DNA of 10,033 nt from UBA5420 sp964485345. Lineage in GTDB: Bacteria; Bacillota; Limnochordia; Darwinibacteriales; Darwinibacteriaceae. The notes below the pieces were generated by a model. It ran no database searches, was not told the origin of the DNA, and saw only the letters and a list, made by a program, of their open reading frames with translations. The stretch's first letter is position 1. Each line of letters opens with the position of its first letter. Both the position numbers and the translations under genes were made by a program. The stretch spans positions 1 through 10,033 of the forward strand of contig CAZAJB010000076.1 of NCBI GenBank assembly GCA_964485345.1, written 5' to 3'. Below, piece after piece: positions 1-6,665 of the stretch.

Positions 1-961
1 ACTGCATCCCAAAGCGGGCACCCGTTTCGATCATGGAGGGAATCTGGTGGGTCTTCTCTTCCCTAATCATGTTCCGAATGGCCGCGGTACCAAGCATGAC
101 TTCTACCGCAGGAACCATCCCATTGCCATCTCGGGCCGGAAAAAGCTGTTGAGAAACGACGGCCTCTAAGACGGTACTAAGCTGTACCCTGATCTGCTGT
201 TGACTCTCTGGCGGAAAGACGTCGATCACTCGATCAATGGTCTTGGCTGCACCCTTAGTATGTAAGGTTGAAAGCACCAAATGGCCTGTTTCTGCCGCGG
301 TTAGGGCAATAGAGATGGTTGCAAGATCACGCATTTCTCCCACCAAAATCACATCTGGATCCGAACGCAGTGCTGAACGTAGTCCGTTAGCAAAGGACTT
401 GGTGTCAATACCAACTTCCCTCTGGTTAACAACACAGCGCTTGTGCTGATGGAGAAACTCAATGGGGTCTTCAAGGGTGATAATTACTCCCTGCCTCTCC
501 CGGTTAATGATATCGATCATGGAGGCTAGTGTCGTTGATTTTCCACTACCGGTAGGTCCTGTGACCAAGACTAAGCCATCCCTAAGGTGGGCTAGATCAT
601 GGAGGATTTCGGGTAGACCAAGCTCCTCCAAAGGCTTGATCACCGAACTTATCACCCGCATGGCCAAGGTTAGAGAGCCGCGCTGCCTAGACAAATTACA
701 GCGAAAGCGACCGACCCCAGTCAGACCATAGGAAAAGTCAATTTCCCCCTCACGCTCTAGAGCTTCCAATTGCTGCTCTGTCAGGATGGGATGCACAATC
801 TGTTCAATCTGCAAGGGCATCAGTCGATCATAGCCCTCAAGCGGGCGGATGCTACCAAAAACCCTGATAATAGGCGGCACTCCCGCGGACAGGTGCAGGT
901 CTGAGGCTCTCTCTCCAATCGCTATCTCGACCAACTTTTGGATATGCAAAGTTGCTGTCAC
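1..961 (-). CDS. pilT: Type IV pilus retraction ATPase PilT (3' end cut by window edge)
   Basis: PilT is the cytoplasmic hexameric ATPase that depolymerises type IV pili and powers twitching. About 320 residues are present of a usual 340-370. The translation shows the PilT N-terminal segment (ASDLHLSAG near 19-27), Walker A GPTGSGKST at 135-143, the Asp box TLEDPIEF at 162-169, Walker B DPDVILVGEMRD at 201-212, the His box TGHLVLSTLHT at 225-235, and the PilT-specific AIRNMIRE at 294-301, which separates it from PilB. It starts with GTG: GTGA overlaps the pilB stop (4 bases), and GGAGG sits 7 bases upstream, so it is translationally coupled to pilB and shares its riboswitch leader. Only the C-terminal few dozen residues lie outside the window. 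Family assignment is secure; whether the pilus drives motility here is inference. Confidence 0.95.
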   Translation of the reverse strand, partial: MTATLHIQKLVEIAIGERASDLHLSAGVPPIIRVFGSIRPLEGYDRLMPLQIEQIVHPILTEQQLEALEREGEIDFSYGLTGVGRFRCNLSRQRGSLTLAMRVISSVIKPLEELGLPEILHDLAHLRDGLVLVTGPTGSGKSTTLASMIDIINRERQGVIITLEDPIEFLHQHKRCVVNQREVGIDTKSFANGLRSALRSDPDVILVGEMRDLATISIALTAAETGHLVLSTLHTKGAAKTIDRVIDVFPPESQQQIRVQLSTVLEAVVSQQLFPARDGNGMVPAVEVMLGTAAIRNMIREEKTHQIPSMIETGARFGMQ

Positions 962-2643
962 TCCTCACCCTCCATATCGACGCTATAGACGGTGCGAATA
1001 ATCTCTTCGGAGGTCGTAACCCCAGAGATGAGTTTCTCAATGGCAGCTTCTTGCAGCGTAGTCATTCCTGCTCGCAGCGCGATATCCAAAAGCTCTGCTT
1101 CGCCCAGATTGGATTCTACAGCCTTACGCATTTCTTTGTTAAAGACCAATACCTCACCAATAGCACTGCGCCCCCTATAGCCTGACTGATTACAGAGTGG
1201 GCAACCTTTACCTTGGTAGACTGTCTCAGGGATCTCACGTCCTAAGGAAGAAAGATACTTGATCATCACAGGATCCTCCAATTTGACAGGCACTTTGCAG
1301 TCCGAGCAGATCGAACGCACCAGGCGCTGAGCAACAATGCCAATCAGGGTGGAGCTAAGTATGTAGGACTCAAGTCCCATATTCACAAGGCGCGAGATGG
1401 TGGCCACGGCGCTATTGGTGTGCAATGTTGATAAAACCAAGTGACCTGTGAGTGCTGACCGAACCGCAATTTCTCCCGTCTCTTCGTCCCTGATTTCCCC
1501 CACCATAATTACATCGGGGTCTTGGCGAAGTACGGTACGCAGACCAGTCGCAAAGGTGAGCCCAACCCTAGAGTGGACCTGTACTTGATTGATGCCATCC
1601 AAGAGGTACTCCACTGGATCCTCCACCGTCACAATATTTTTCTCAGGAGAGTTCAGCCTGTTTAAGAAGGCGTAAAGTGTGGTCGATTTACCACTACCAG
1701 TGGGACCGGTCACTAAGACCAACCCTTGGTTGAGGCGCAGCATTTTCTCGATTTTCCTAAGATTATCCTCGGAAAAACCAAAATCCTCTAGTTGCAAGAG
1801 ATGACTCGACTTATGTAACAGCCTGGCCACGATCTTTTCGCCATAGACTGTGGGTAAAGACGAGATCCGCATGTCCACCTCGTGACCAGATAAAGTTATT
1901 TGAATACGGCCGTCTTGGGGTTTGCGGCGTTCCGTAATATCGAGTCCACCCATGATCTTGATCCGCGAACTAACGTCTCCCCGTAAGTGCCGGGGGATCT
2001 CCATAATATCGCGTAAGAGTCCATCAATACGATAACGCACCCGCATACCATGCTCATGGGGTTCTAAATGGATATCGCTGGCTTTTTGGGTAATAGCCTG
2101 CTCTAAAATAAGATTCGTCAGCTTGACCCCTGGGGCATCACCGAGGTATTCGACTTGCTCGCTTTCCGCTGCTATCTCATCGTCTTGATAGCGCGAAATA
2201 AGCTCTTTGGCGCTTTGGGCAATGTTCCGGGTGCGCTGGTAAGCGTCTTCAATCTCTTCCTCGGTAGCTACCGATGGTCTGATGATTCTACTCGTCAAAC
2301 GCTGCAGATCATCCATAACATTAATGTCCAAGGGATCGGCCATGGCCACAATCAAGACACCATCTTGAATCTCAATGGGCAAAACCTGCTTAGAGACGAT
2401 CACAGATCCCGGAATCAAATCTACGATCTCAGGTTCCAAGTAACGTCGCGTCAAATCAACTCGTTCTATCTTCAAATGCTCGCTTAAGGCATCAGCCACC
2501 TGGCTCGGGGTGACCAAGTCTAGGCGCACAAGGGCATGACCTAAGCGGTCTCCTGTCCTCTTTTGCTCCTCCAGGGCCATGGCCAATTGCTGATCGTTAA
2601 GTAAGCCTTGATCCTGCAAAATATCTCCCAGACGTTTGCGCAC
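958..2643 (-). CDS. pilB: Type IV pilus extension ATPase PilB with MshEN c-di-GMP-binding repeats
   Basis: PilB is the cytoplasmic secretion-type ATPase that drives pilin polymerisation at the inner-membrane platform. The 561 residues match the family's usual length. The N terminus (4-27) fits the MshEN motif exactly: RLGxxL, ten residues, then LxxxLxxQ; a second, slightly degenerate copy follows at 33-56 (RLGHAL ... VADALSEH). MshEN domains are known high-affinity c-di-GMP receptors. The core has Walker A GPTGSGKST at 313-321, Asp box TVEDPVEY at 339-346, Walker B DPDVIMVGEIRD at 375-386, His box TGHLVLSTLHTN at 399-410, and the four zinc cysteines C446, C449, C481 and C484 typical of PilB/GspE. 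The start is GTG: an in-frame TGA lies nine bases upstream, and AAGGTG precedes it by 7 bases. GspE of a type II secretion system is the alternative, but the adjoining pilT argues for pili. It lies directly behind a c-di-GMP-II riboswitch. Confidence 0.96.
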   Translation of the reverse strand: MRKRLGDILQDQGLLNDQQLAMALEEQKRTGDRLGHALVRLDLVTPSQVADALSEHLKIERVDLTRRYLEPEIVDLIPGSVIVSKQVLPIEIQDGVLIVAMADPLDINVMDDLQRLTSRIIRPSVATEEEIEDAYQRTRNIAQSAKELISRYQDDEIAAESEQVEYLGDAPGVKLTNLILEQAITQKASDIHLEPHEHGMRVRYRIDGLLRDIMEIPRHLRGDVSSRIKIMGGLDITERRKPQDGRIQITLSGHEVDMRISSLPTVYGEKIVARLLHKSSHLLQLEDFGFSEDNLRKIEKMLRLNQGLVLVTGPTGSGKSTTLYAFLNRLNSPEKNIVTVEDPVEYLLDGINQVQVHSRVGLTFATGLRTVLRQDPDVIMVGEIRDEETGEIAVRSALTGHLVLSTLHTNSAVATISRLVNMGLESYILSSTLIGIVAQRLVRSICSDCKVPVKLEDPVMIKYLSSLGREIPETVYQGKGCPLCNQSGYRGRSAIGEVLVFNKEMRKAVESNLGEAELLDIALRAGMTTLQEAAIEKLISGVTTSEEIIRTVYSVDMEGEE

Positions 2644-2668
2644 TATCTTTCACCTTCACCTTCCTAGC

Positions 2669-2702
2669 AAAAAAACCGGCATGAACGTTACTCCAGCCGG
2701 TT
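2669..2702 (-). terminator. Intrinsic terminator, expression platform of the c-di-GMP riboswitch
   Basis: Read on the minus strand, AACCGGC (2702-2696) pairs perfectly with GCCGGTT (2680-2674) around a 15-base loop, and seven Ts in a row run on from the GCCGG (2675-2669). It lies only 26 bases before the pilB start, so an unregulated terminator here would silence pilBT. Its 5' arm, AACCGGC, contains the AACCG that is conserved in the 3' part of the c-di-GMP-II aptamer. Terminator and aptamer should therefore exclude one another, which predicts transcription ON when c-di-GMP is bound. Confidence 0.88.
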
Positions 2703-2767
2703 GCACTAGTTACTCCAAACAAGCCAAGTGCCCACCTGCAGCCTGTTCTTCATCGTTTCTGCCATAA
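2688..2767 (-). promoter_or_regulatory. Cyclic di-GMP-II riboswitch aptamer upstream of pilB
   Basis: The minus-strand leader closely follows the class II c-di-GMP aptamer as remembered from the solved Clostridium acetobutylicum RNA. Conserved blocks occur in order: GAAACGATGAAGAA (2759-2746), TGGGCACTTG (2734-2725), and TAGTGCAACCGG (2708-2697). GCACT and AGTGC pair as the closing helix of the central arm, which encloses a short CTT/GAG stem. TTATGGCAG (2767-2759) can pair with CTGGAGTAA (2696-2688) through two end helices flanking a GG/GA mismatch, forming P1. The internal pseudoknot was not modelled in detail. The 3' side overlaps the terminator at 2669-2702. Class II c-di-GMP riboswitches control type IV pilus genes in Clostridioides difficile, which fits the downstream pilB-pilT. 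A -10-like GATAAT (2773-2768) lies just upstream but has no convincing -35 and would start transcription inside P1, so the promoter remains unknown. Confidence 0.9.
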
Positions 2768-2795
2768 ATTATCGATCCGACTCCAGTATGAGACT

Positions 2796-4166
2796 TCAGT
2801 CGTCGTCCTCAGTTGTCACTGCCTGGATATAAAAGGAACATTCCAAGCGCTTCTTCTCCATCGCACAGGCCATGTCATCTGGCAGAAGCCTGTTTCCAGA
2901 AAAGTCAAGCGTATGTTTCTCGCATCCCCCGCTGCAATAATACTTTGCCCAGCAGGATCTACAAATCGGTTTGCTTAGGACATGCGAGTCCTTAAAGGCC
3001 CTGGATATCTCGCCCTTTTCAATGCCAGTCCACACCGTACCTAAGACATACTCTGGTTCGCCCACAAACTGGTGGCAGGGGAATAGTTCTCCTGAGGGCG
3101 CCACAGCTAAATATTCATAGCCAGCGCCACAGCCACTGATCCGCTTATAAAGGCAAGGGCCCTTTTGCAGATCCACGTTGAAGTGGAAAAAGTTGAAACC
3201 TTGGCCCCGGCGTCGCCGCTCTAAATAGAGCTCAGCCAAACGGTCATATTCTTCTAAGATTCTTGGCAGATGCTCCTGGCCAAGGGCATAGTCTTCCCTT
3301 GCATCTGCTACGACAGGTTCCATGGAGATCTGGTCAAAGCCGAGATCATGCAGGTGCGCCACATCGCGAGAAAAGTCGAGATTGTGTGCGGTAAACGTAC
3401 CCCTCACATAATAACTCTGGTCGCCCCTGTTTTGCACCAGCCTTTGGAACTTCGGTATGATAACTTCGTAGACAGACCCCTTATTCGAAACAGTCCGCCG
3501 CACCCGATCGTTAACCTCTTTGCGCCCATCAATGCTCAAGACTACATTATACATATGCTCATTAATAAACTCTTCGATAGCAGGGGTTAAGCCAAGTCCA
3601 TTGGTTGTAATCGTGAAGCGAAACGTCTTGTCAAGCTTGGCAGCTTCTACCTCGGCATACTCCACCGTTTGGCGGACGACGTCCCAGTTCATCAGGGGTT
3701 CTCCCCCGAAAAAGTCGATCTCCAATTGCTTGCGGTGCTTGGAATTCTGAAGCAAAAAATCCACCGCAGCCTTGGCCACATCCAGCGACATGAGCTCTCT
3801 AGCACCCTTAAAGTCTCCAGTGGATGCAAAGCAATAATCACAGCGCAAATTGCAGTCATGGGCCACATTGAGACATAAAGCCTTCACGATGGTCTCAGGC
3901 CTCGGTGGTGCCTCCGTGAGATCGGGACTAAAAAGCAGGCCGCATTCCACCAAGGCACTGATCTCTTCCACTATGTCGGACGAGTGTGCCTTAGACTTTA
4001 GGAATTCGTCTAAATCCTCAAGATTCTGAATGTCATCGCGGGCGCACGCTTCCCGAATCAAGCTCATCGCTTCGGTATCTAGAACATGCACTGCCCCAGA
4101 GTTGCCATCGACTACAAGATTCTGCCCGCCCTGACTATATGTATGAACACATGCCTTTTCAAACAA
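2796..4166 (-). CDS. scfB: SCIFF peptide thioether maturase, radical SAM/SPASM enzyme
   Basis: This enzyme (CteB-like) uses S-adenosylmethionine and iron-sulfur clusters to form a Cys-Thr thioether in the SCIFF precursor encoded just upstream. In the 466-residue reading frame from 4196, the N terminus resembles a peptide-recognition (RRE-like) segment (NLVVDGNSGAVHVLD, 26-40). The radical SAM motif CNLRCDYC is at 115-122 and GGEP at 164-167. A cysteine-rich SPASM/twitch region follows, with C348, C356, C374, C412, C415, C421, C425, C444 and C453. The frame first opens at a TTG at 4196 with no evident ribosome site. A perfect AGGAGG (4179-4174) sits 7 bases before a second in-frame TTG at 4166, which gives 456 residues beginning LFEKACVHTY and fits the family N terminus better, so 4166 was chosen. 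It follows scfA by 33 bases. No terminator lies after it before the pilB riboswitch. Confidence 0.95.
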   Translation of the reverse strand: MFEKACVHTYSQGGQNLVVDGNSGAVHVLDTEAMSLIREACARDDIQNLEDLDEFLKSKAHSSDIVEEISALVECGLLFSPDLTEAPPRPETIVKALCLNVAHDCNLRCDYCFASTGDFKGARELMSLDVAKAAVDFLLQNSKHRKQLEIDFFGGEPLMNWDVVRQTVEYAEVEAAKLDKTFRFTITTNGLGLTPAIEEFINEHMYNVVLSIDGRKEVNDRVRRTVSNKGSVYEVIIPKFQRLVQNRGDQSYYVRGTFTAHNLDFSRDVAHLHDLGFDQISMEPVVADAREDYALGQEHLPRILEEYDRLAELYLERRRRGQGFNFFHFNVDLQKGPCLYKRISGCGAGYEYLAVAPSGELFPCHQFVGEPEYVLGTVWTGIEKGEISRAFKDSHVLSKPICRSCWAKYYCSGGCEKHTLDFSGNRLLPDDMACAMEKKRLECSFYIQAVTTEDDD

Positions 4167-4173
4167 CAAACTA

Positions 4174-4179
4174 CCTCCT
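4174..4179 (-). promoter_or_regulatory. Ribosome binding site deciding the scfB start
   Basis: AGGAGG on the minus strand lies 4 bases before the in-frame TTG at 4169 and 7 bases before the in-frame TTG at 4166. It lies inside the longer reading frame from the TTG at 4196, which would make it codons 6-8. Its perfect match and spacing support initiation at 4166 and a non-ATG start for the maturase. Confidence 0.75.
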
Positions 4180-4199
4180 AAGCGCTCTAGAGACAACTG

Positions 4200-4343
4200 C
4201 TATCGCTCGCAGGCTTGGTTGCCGACAGTACAGGATGTCTTGCATGCTGATTGACAAGATGTTTGACATTCGCCGCAGCCGCCTGTCTTGAGTGTATCCT
4301 TGAGCGCCATGCCGCTTAAAGTCCGAATATGTGTTTTCTTCAT
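4200..4343 (-). CDS. scfA: SCIFF six-cysteine RiPP precursor peptide
   Basis: This 47-residue peptide is the ribosomally made substrate of the neighbouring radical SAM maturase. It has a basic leader (MKKTHIRTLSGMALKDTLK) followed by a core with six cysteines at 23, 26, 30, 34, 38 and 45, in the order CGECQTSCQSACKTSC then TVGNQACER. This is the characteristic, highly conserved SCIFF pattern. By analogy with the Clostridium thermocellum peptide CteA, where a Cys-Thr thioether five residues apart has been reported, C34 and T39 are the likely linked pair. The natural role of mature SCIFF is unknown. The chosen ATG has GAGGG 10 bases upstream; another ATG three codons earlier (4352, giving 50 residues) is almost touching that site and is less likely. 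It ends 33 bases before the preferred scfB start. Confidence 0.96.
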   Translation of the reverse strand: MKKTHIRTLSGMALKDTLKTGGCGECQTSCQSACKTSCTVGNQACER

Positions 4344-4455
4344 TTGATCCATTCCCTCTTTCTTTTCCGCACTTACTCTATCACAAAATCCTGAGTATGA
4401 GTACTATTACTTTTGACTTTTTTAAGGTTTTCCGTCTTCTTACAAAAATTAACTT

Positions 4456-4496
4456 CGCCATCTGGATATGGCGTTCCTGCTAAATCTAGGCAGGAA
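4456..4496. repeat. Two abutting perfect inverted repeats (hairpins)
   Basis: CGCCAT (4456-4461) pairs with ATGGCG (4468-4473) around six bases. Immediately next, TTCCTGC (4474-4480) pairs with GCAGGAA (4490-4496) around nine bases. No base separates the two hairpins. On the minus strand the pair is followed, after six bases, by ATTTTT, which is too offset to be a good terminator. They could be operator sites, a structured leader of scfA, or part of the chemoreceptor control region. The sequence does not decide between these. Confidence 0.55.
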
Positions 4497-4499
4497 TAC

Positions 4500-4525
4500 T
4501 AAATTTACCCAAAACCGGAAGGATA
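4500..4525 (+). promoter_or_regulatory. Weak candidate sigma-D (sigma-28) type promoter for the chemoreceptor
   Basis: TAAA (4500-4503) is followed, after 15 bases, by AAGGATAT. This matches the motility sigma consensus TAAA-N15-GCCGATAA in the whole -35 part but only in the GATA core of the -10 part. Sigma-D control is common for chemoreceptors, and the position (about 55 bases before the start codon) is suitable, but the match is only partial. Confidence 0.2.
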
Positions 4526-4581
4526 TTTCATCGTGCAAGACGTATTAGCTAAAGAATAGCGAGAGGCGGAGGAGAGACCAG

Positions 4582-6609
4582 ATGAGTACGCTCAGAAAAA
4601 AGAAACCAGCAAAAAAAGTGAAGGATTCTACGTCGTTCAGCGGGGTGAATCTGAATTTGAGGGGTAAGCTTATCCTAGCTTACGTGTTAATCGCCCTGAT
4701 ACCCCTCATTGCTCTCATCGGAGTCGTCGTTTTGCAGACACAGAGCGAGCTTACCGCCTTGGTAAACACGAATTTAAGCGAGCAAACGAATCGCATATCC
4801 GATGCTCTTGGAAGCTCTTTGAACCAGCTCACAAAAGACCTAAACGGCCTTGCCGTTAACCCCTCTGTCGAGCAAATGGTTGTCATTCGGCCCACCAACA
4901 TTGTACGCGAAAAGGGTCTTGAAGACAAAACCACGGCCGAGATGGAAGCGATCATGGATGAAACTCGCAATCTGGAGACCAATGCCCGCACCCAAGAGTA
5001 TATGCAAACGACGGTTGCTGACTTCCAGTCCTTTGCGCAGCTCATTGTCGTCAACCTTGACGGGATGGTTGTTGGCGCTACAGAGCGCCCCGACCGCTTC
5101 ATACATACCGATGAAACTTGGTATCAGACTGTCGTAGAAAAAGGTACGTACATTGGGGATATTCAGCAGCTACCCGGAAAGACCGAGCCAGGTATCGTCG
5201 TTGCCACTGTAATCAACCGCACTTCCACGGGAAAGCCCGCGGGCGTAATTCGCGGTCTGGTTCCCCTGGGGTTCTTAACCGACGGGTTGCTCCCCATCAT
5301 TGATCGAATCGATCATGCTGAGCTCCAGCTCGTGGTAGAAGACAAGGTGGTGGCGAGCATTGTTGATGGCGATGCTGGAGCTAGCTTGAACGTATTTTTA
5401 GCGGGCCAGGCCCCTACCCCCATCACTCTAGGGCAAGGTGGCTCCTTCGGTCAAGACAGCGCGGGCCAAGAATCCATCACCGCCTTGTCCGGTTTGCAGA
5501 TTCGAGAAAACGGAGATTCGGCGGCCTATGACTGGGAGTTCCGCATAGCCCAACCTACGACCTATGCCCTTGCCTTAACCCAGCGCCTAACAACGATTGG
5601 TCTTGTTGGGGTGGCCTTCACCGCTGTCTTAGTAGCGATTGTCGCCCTCTTACTTGCTAACAGCATTGCCGGGCCCATTAAGGGCCTGACAGAACATGCC
5701 AAAGCAGTTTCCCAAGGACAATTACGTCAGTTCCGAACCAAACCGAGGCGAGACGAAACAGGTGCCTTAACCCAGGCCTTTAATGGGATGACAAGCCAGC
5801 TTGCCCGGCTTCTTCACCGGATTCGTACCGCAAGTGGTGAACTGGCCACCGCCAGCCAAGAGATCAGTGCAGGCATGGAAGAGATGGCTGCGGGCACACA
5901 AAACCAGCTAGAAGACATCCAAAGTGGAACAGACCAGATCGAAGAGATGAACCGGGCTATGATGGATATAGATCAGCGGGCTGGTGAAGCTCTGCGCCTA
6001 TCGAGAAATGCCACCGGCGAAGCGACGAAAGGTCAAGAACAAGTTAGTGCAGCGGTTGGAGGCATGGATAATATCAAGACATCCGTAGATAGCCTCGGGG
6101 CTCAAACAGAGGAGATAGGTAAGATTCTAGGCTTCATCCGAGATATCGCGGAGCAGACCAACCTCTTGGCTCTGAACGCAGCCATCGAGGCCGCCAGGGC
6201 CGGAGAACAGGGTCGTAGCTTTGCGGTTGTAGCCCAAGAAGTCGGCGATCTAGCCGCCCGGTCCCAAAGCGCAACAGCAGATATTGACCAGGTCCTGCGC
6301 CGCATCAGAGGTGAAACCCTCCGTTCCATTACCAGTGTTGAAGAAGGCCAGAAGCAGGTTCTCGAGGTGCAAAGGGCCTTGCTAGAAATCTTGCAGGCCA
6401 CAAAGGATACCGAAGTCTTGATTCAGGAGATCGCTAGAGAATCCGTGGATCAGACGGGACGTACCAAAGAGGCGGTCGCGCTCTTCCAGTCTATCGGTCT
6501 GGTGACTGAACAGACGGCTGCTGGCACCGAAGAGACTGCTGCTTCCGCCCAAAACCTTGCGGAGTTGGCCCAACAGCTGCGAGACATCCTCTCCGCCTTC
6601 CAAAGCTAA
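4582..6609 (+). CDS. Methyl-accepting chemotaxis protein with large Cache-like sensor
   Basis: This is a membrane chemoreceptor that senses an external ligand and controls the CheA kinase through CheW. Of 675 residues, 1-29 are basic and cytoplasmic, 30-52 form the first membrane segment, and about 53-335 form an extracytoplasmic sensor that looks like a dCache domain (NLDGMVVGAT at 158-167, WY at 180-181, GDIQQLPGKTEPGIVVATVI at 192-211). Residues 337-361 form the second membrane segment, followed by HAMP (to about 410) and the long coiled-coil signalling domain. The conserved tip is at 518-549 (DIAEQTNLLALNAAIEAARA and GRSFAVVAQEV). TEETAASAQ near 649-657 resembles a C-terminal methylation site. 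There is no NWETF-type CheR tether. GGAGG lies 9 bases before the ATG. The ligand is unknown: the Tyr and Arg of the dCache amino-acid motif appear to be F173 and E178. Confidence 0.95.
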   Translation: MSTLRKKKPAKKVKDSTSFSGVNLNLRGKLILAYVLIALIPLIALIGVVVLQTQSELTALVNTNLSEQTNRISDALGSSLNQLTKDLNGLAVNPSVEQMVVIRPTNIVREKGLEDKTTAEMEAIMDETRNLETNARTQEYMQTTVADFQSFAQLIVVNLDGMVVGATERPDRFIHTDETWYQTVVEKGTYIGDIQQLPGKTEPGIVVATVINRTSTGKPAGVIRGLVPLGFLTDGLLPIIDRIDHAELQLVVEDKVVASIVDGDAGASLNVFLAGQAPTPITLGQGGSFGQDSAGQESITALSGLQIRENGDSAAYDWEFRIAQPTTYALALTQRLTTIGLVGVAFTAVLVAIVALLLANSIAGPIKGLTEHAKAVSQGQLRQFRTKPRRDETGALTQAFNGMTSQLARLLHRIRTASGELATASQEISAGMEEMAAGTQNQLEDIQSGTDQIEEMNRAMMDIDQRAGEALRLSRNATGEATKGQEQVSAAVGGMDNIKTSVDSLGAQTEEIGKILGFIRDIAEQTNLLALNAAIEAARAGEQGRSFAVVAQEVGDLAARSQSATADIDQVLRRIRGETLRSITSVEEGQKQVLEVQRALLEILQATKDTEVLIQEIARESVDQTGRTKEAVALFQSIGLVTEQTAAGTEETAASAQNLAELAQQLRDILSAFQS

Positions 6610-6625
6610 TACTGCATAAAAAAAG

Positions 6626-6655
6626 AAAGAGGTCGCTCCTTGGAGCGGCCTCTTT
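6626..6655. terminator. Bidirectional intrinsic terminator between convergent genes
   Basis: AAAGAGGTCGCTC (6626-6638) pairs with GAGCGGCCTCTTT (6643-6655) around CTTG, with one T-G wobble in 13 pairs. For the minus-strand operon the stem is followed by CTTTTTTT, an excellent tail. For the chemoreceptor on the plus strand the tail is only the TTT of the stem and a further TTT, so termination should be stronger for the minus operon. It lies 16 bases after the chemoreceptor stop and 10 bases after the stop of the DUF1667 gene. Confidence 0.92.
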
Positions 6656-6665
6656 GACGTTTCAC

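Larger units (their letters stand above)
4344..4581. other. Divergent intergenic region between scfA and the chemoreceptor gene
   Basis: This 238-base region must hold the promoters of both scfA (minus) and the chemoreceptor gene (plus). No complete sigma-A promoter stands out on either strand. It contains the two abutting hairpins at 4456-4496, an AT-rich stretch near 4411-4450, and a purine-rich ribosome site (GGAGG, 4569-4573 region) just before the chemoreceptor start. No further gene of credible length is visible in it. Confidence 0.6.

Noticed and set aside
852..1040. 62-codon minus-strand frame spanning the pilB/pilT junction
   Set aside because: It overlaps both genes in another frame; the GTGA overlap of pilB and pilT with GGAGG explains the region fully.
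2688..2767. Class I c-di-GMP (GEMM) riboswitch
   Set aside because: The class I core with its GACGCAAAGCC-type block is absent; the blocks match class II instead.
2768..2773. GATAAT as -10 box of a pilB promoter on the minus strand
   Set aside because: No -35 lies at proper spacing, and the start site would fall inside P1 of the riboswitch. It is kept only as a remark.
4456..4496. Intrinsic terminator or CRISPR-like repeat
   Set aside because: The T-rich run is displaced from the stem on the minus strand and absent on the plus strand, and the two hairpins differ in sequence, so neither label fits.
4533..4559. Possible 8-residue leader peptide on the plus strand (GTG start, GGAAGG upstream)
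   Set aside because: It is too short, with no attenuator structure behind it and no meaningful residue pattern.
4680..5102. Open frame of 140 codons on the minus strand
   Set aside because: It is antisense to the chemoreceptor sensor domain, with a composition typical of shadow frames.
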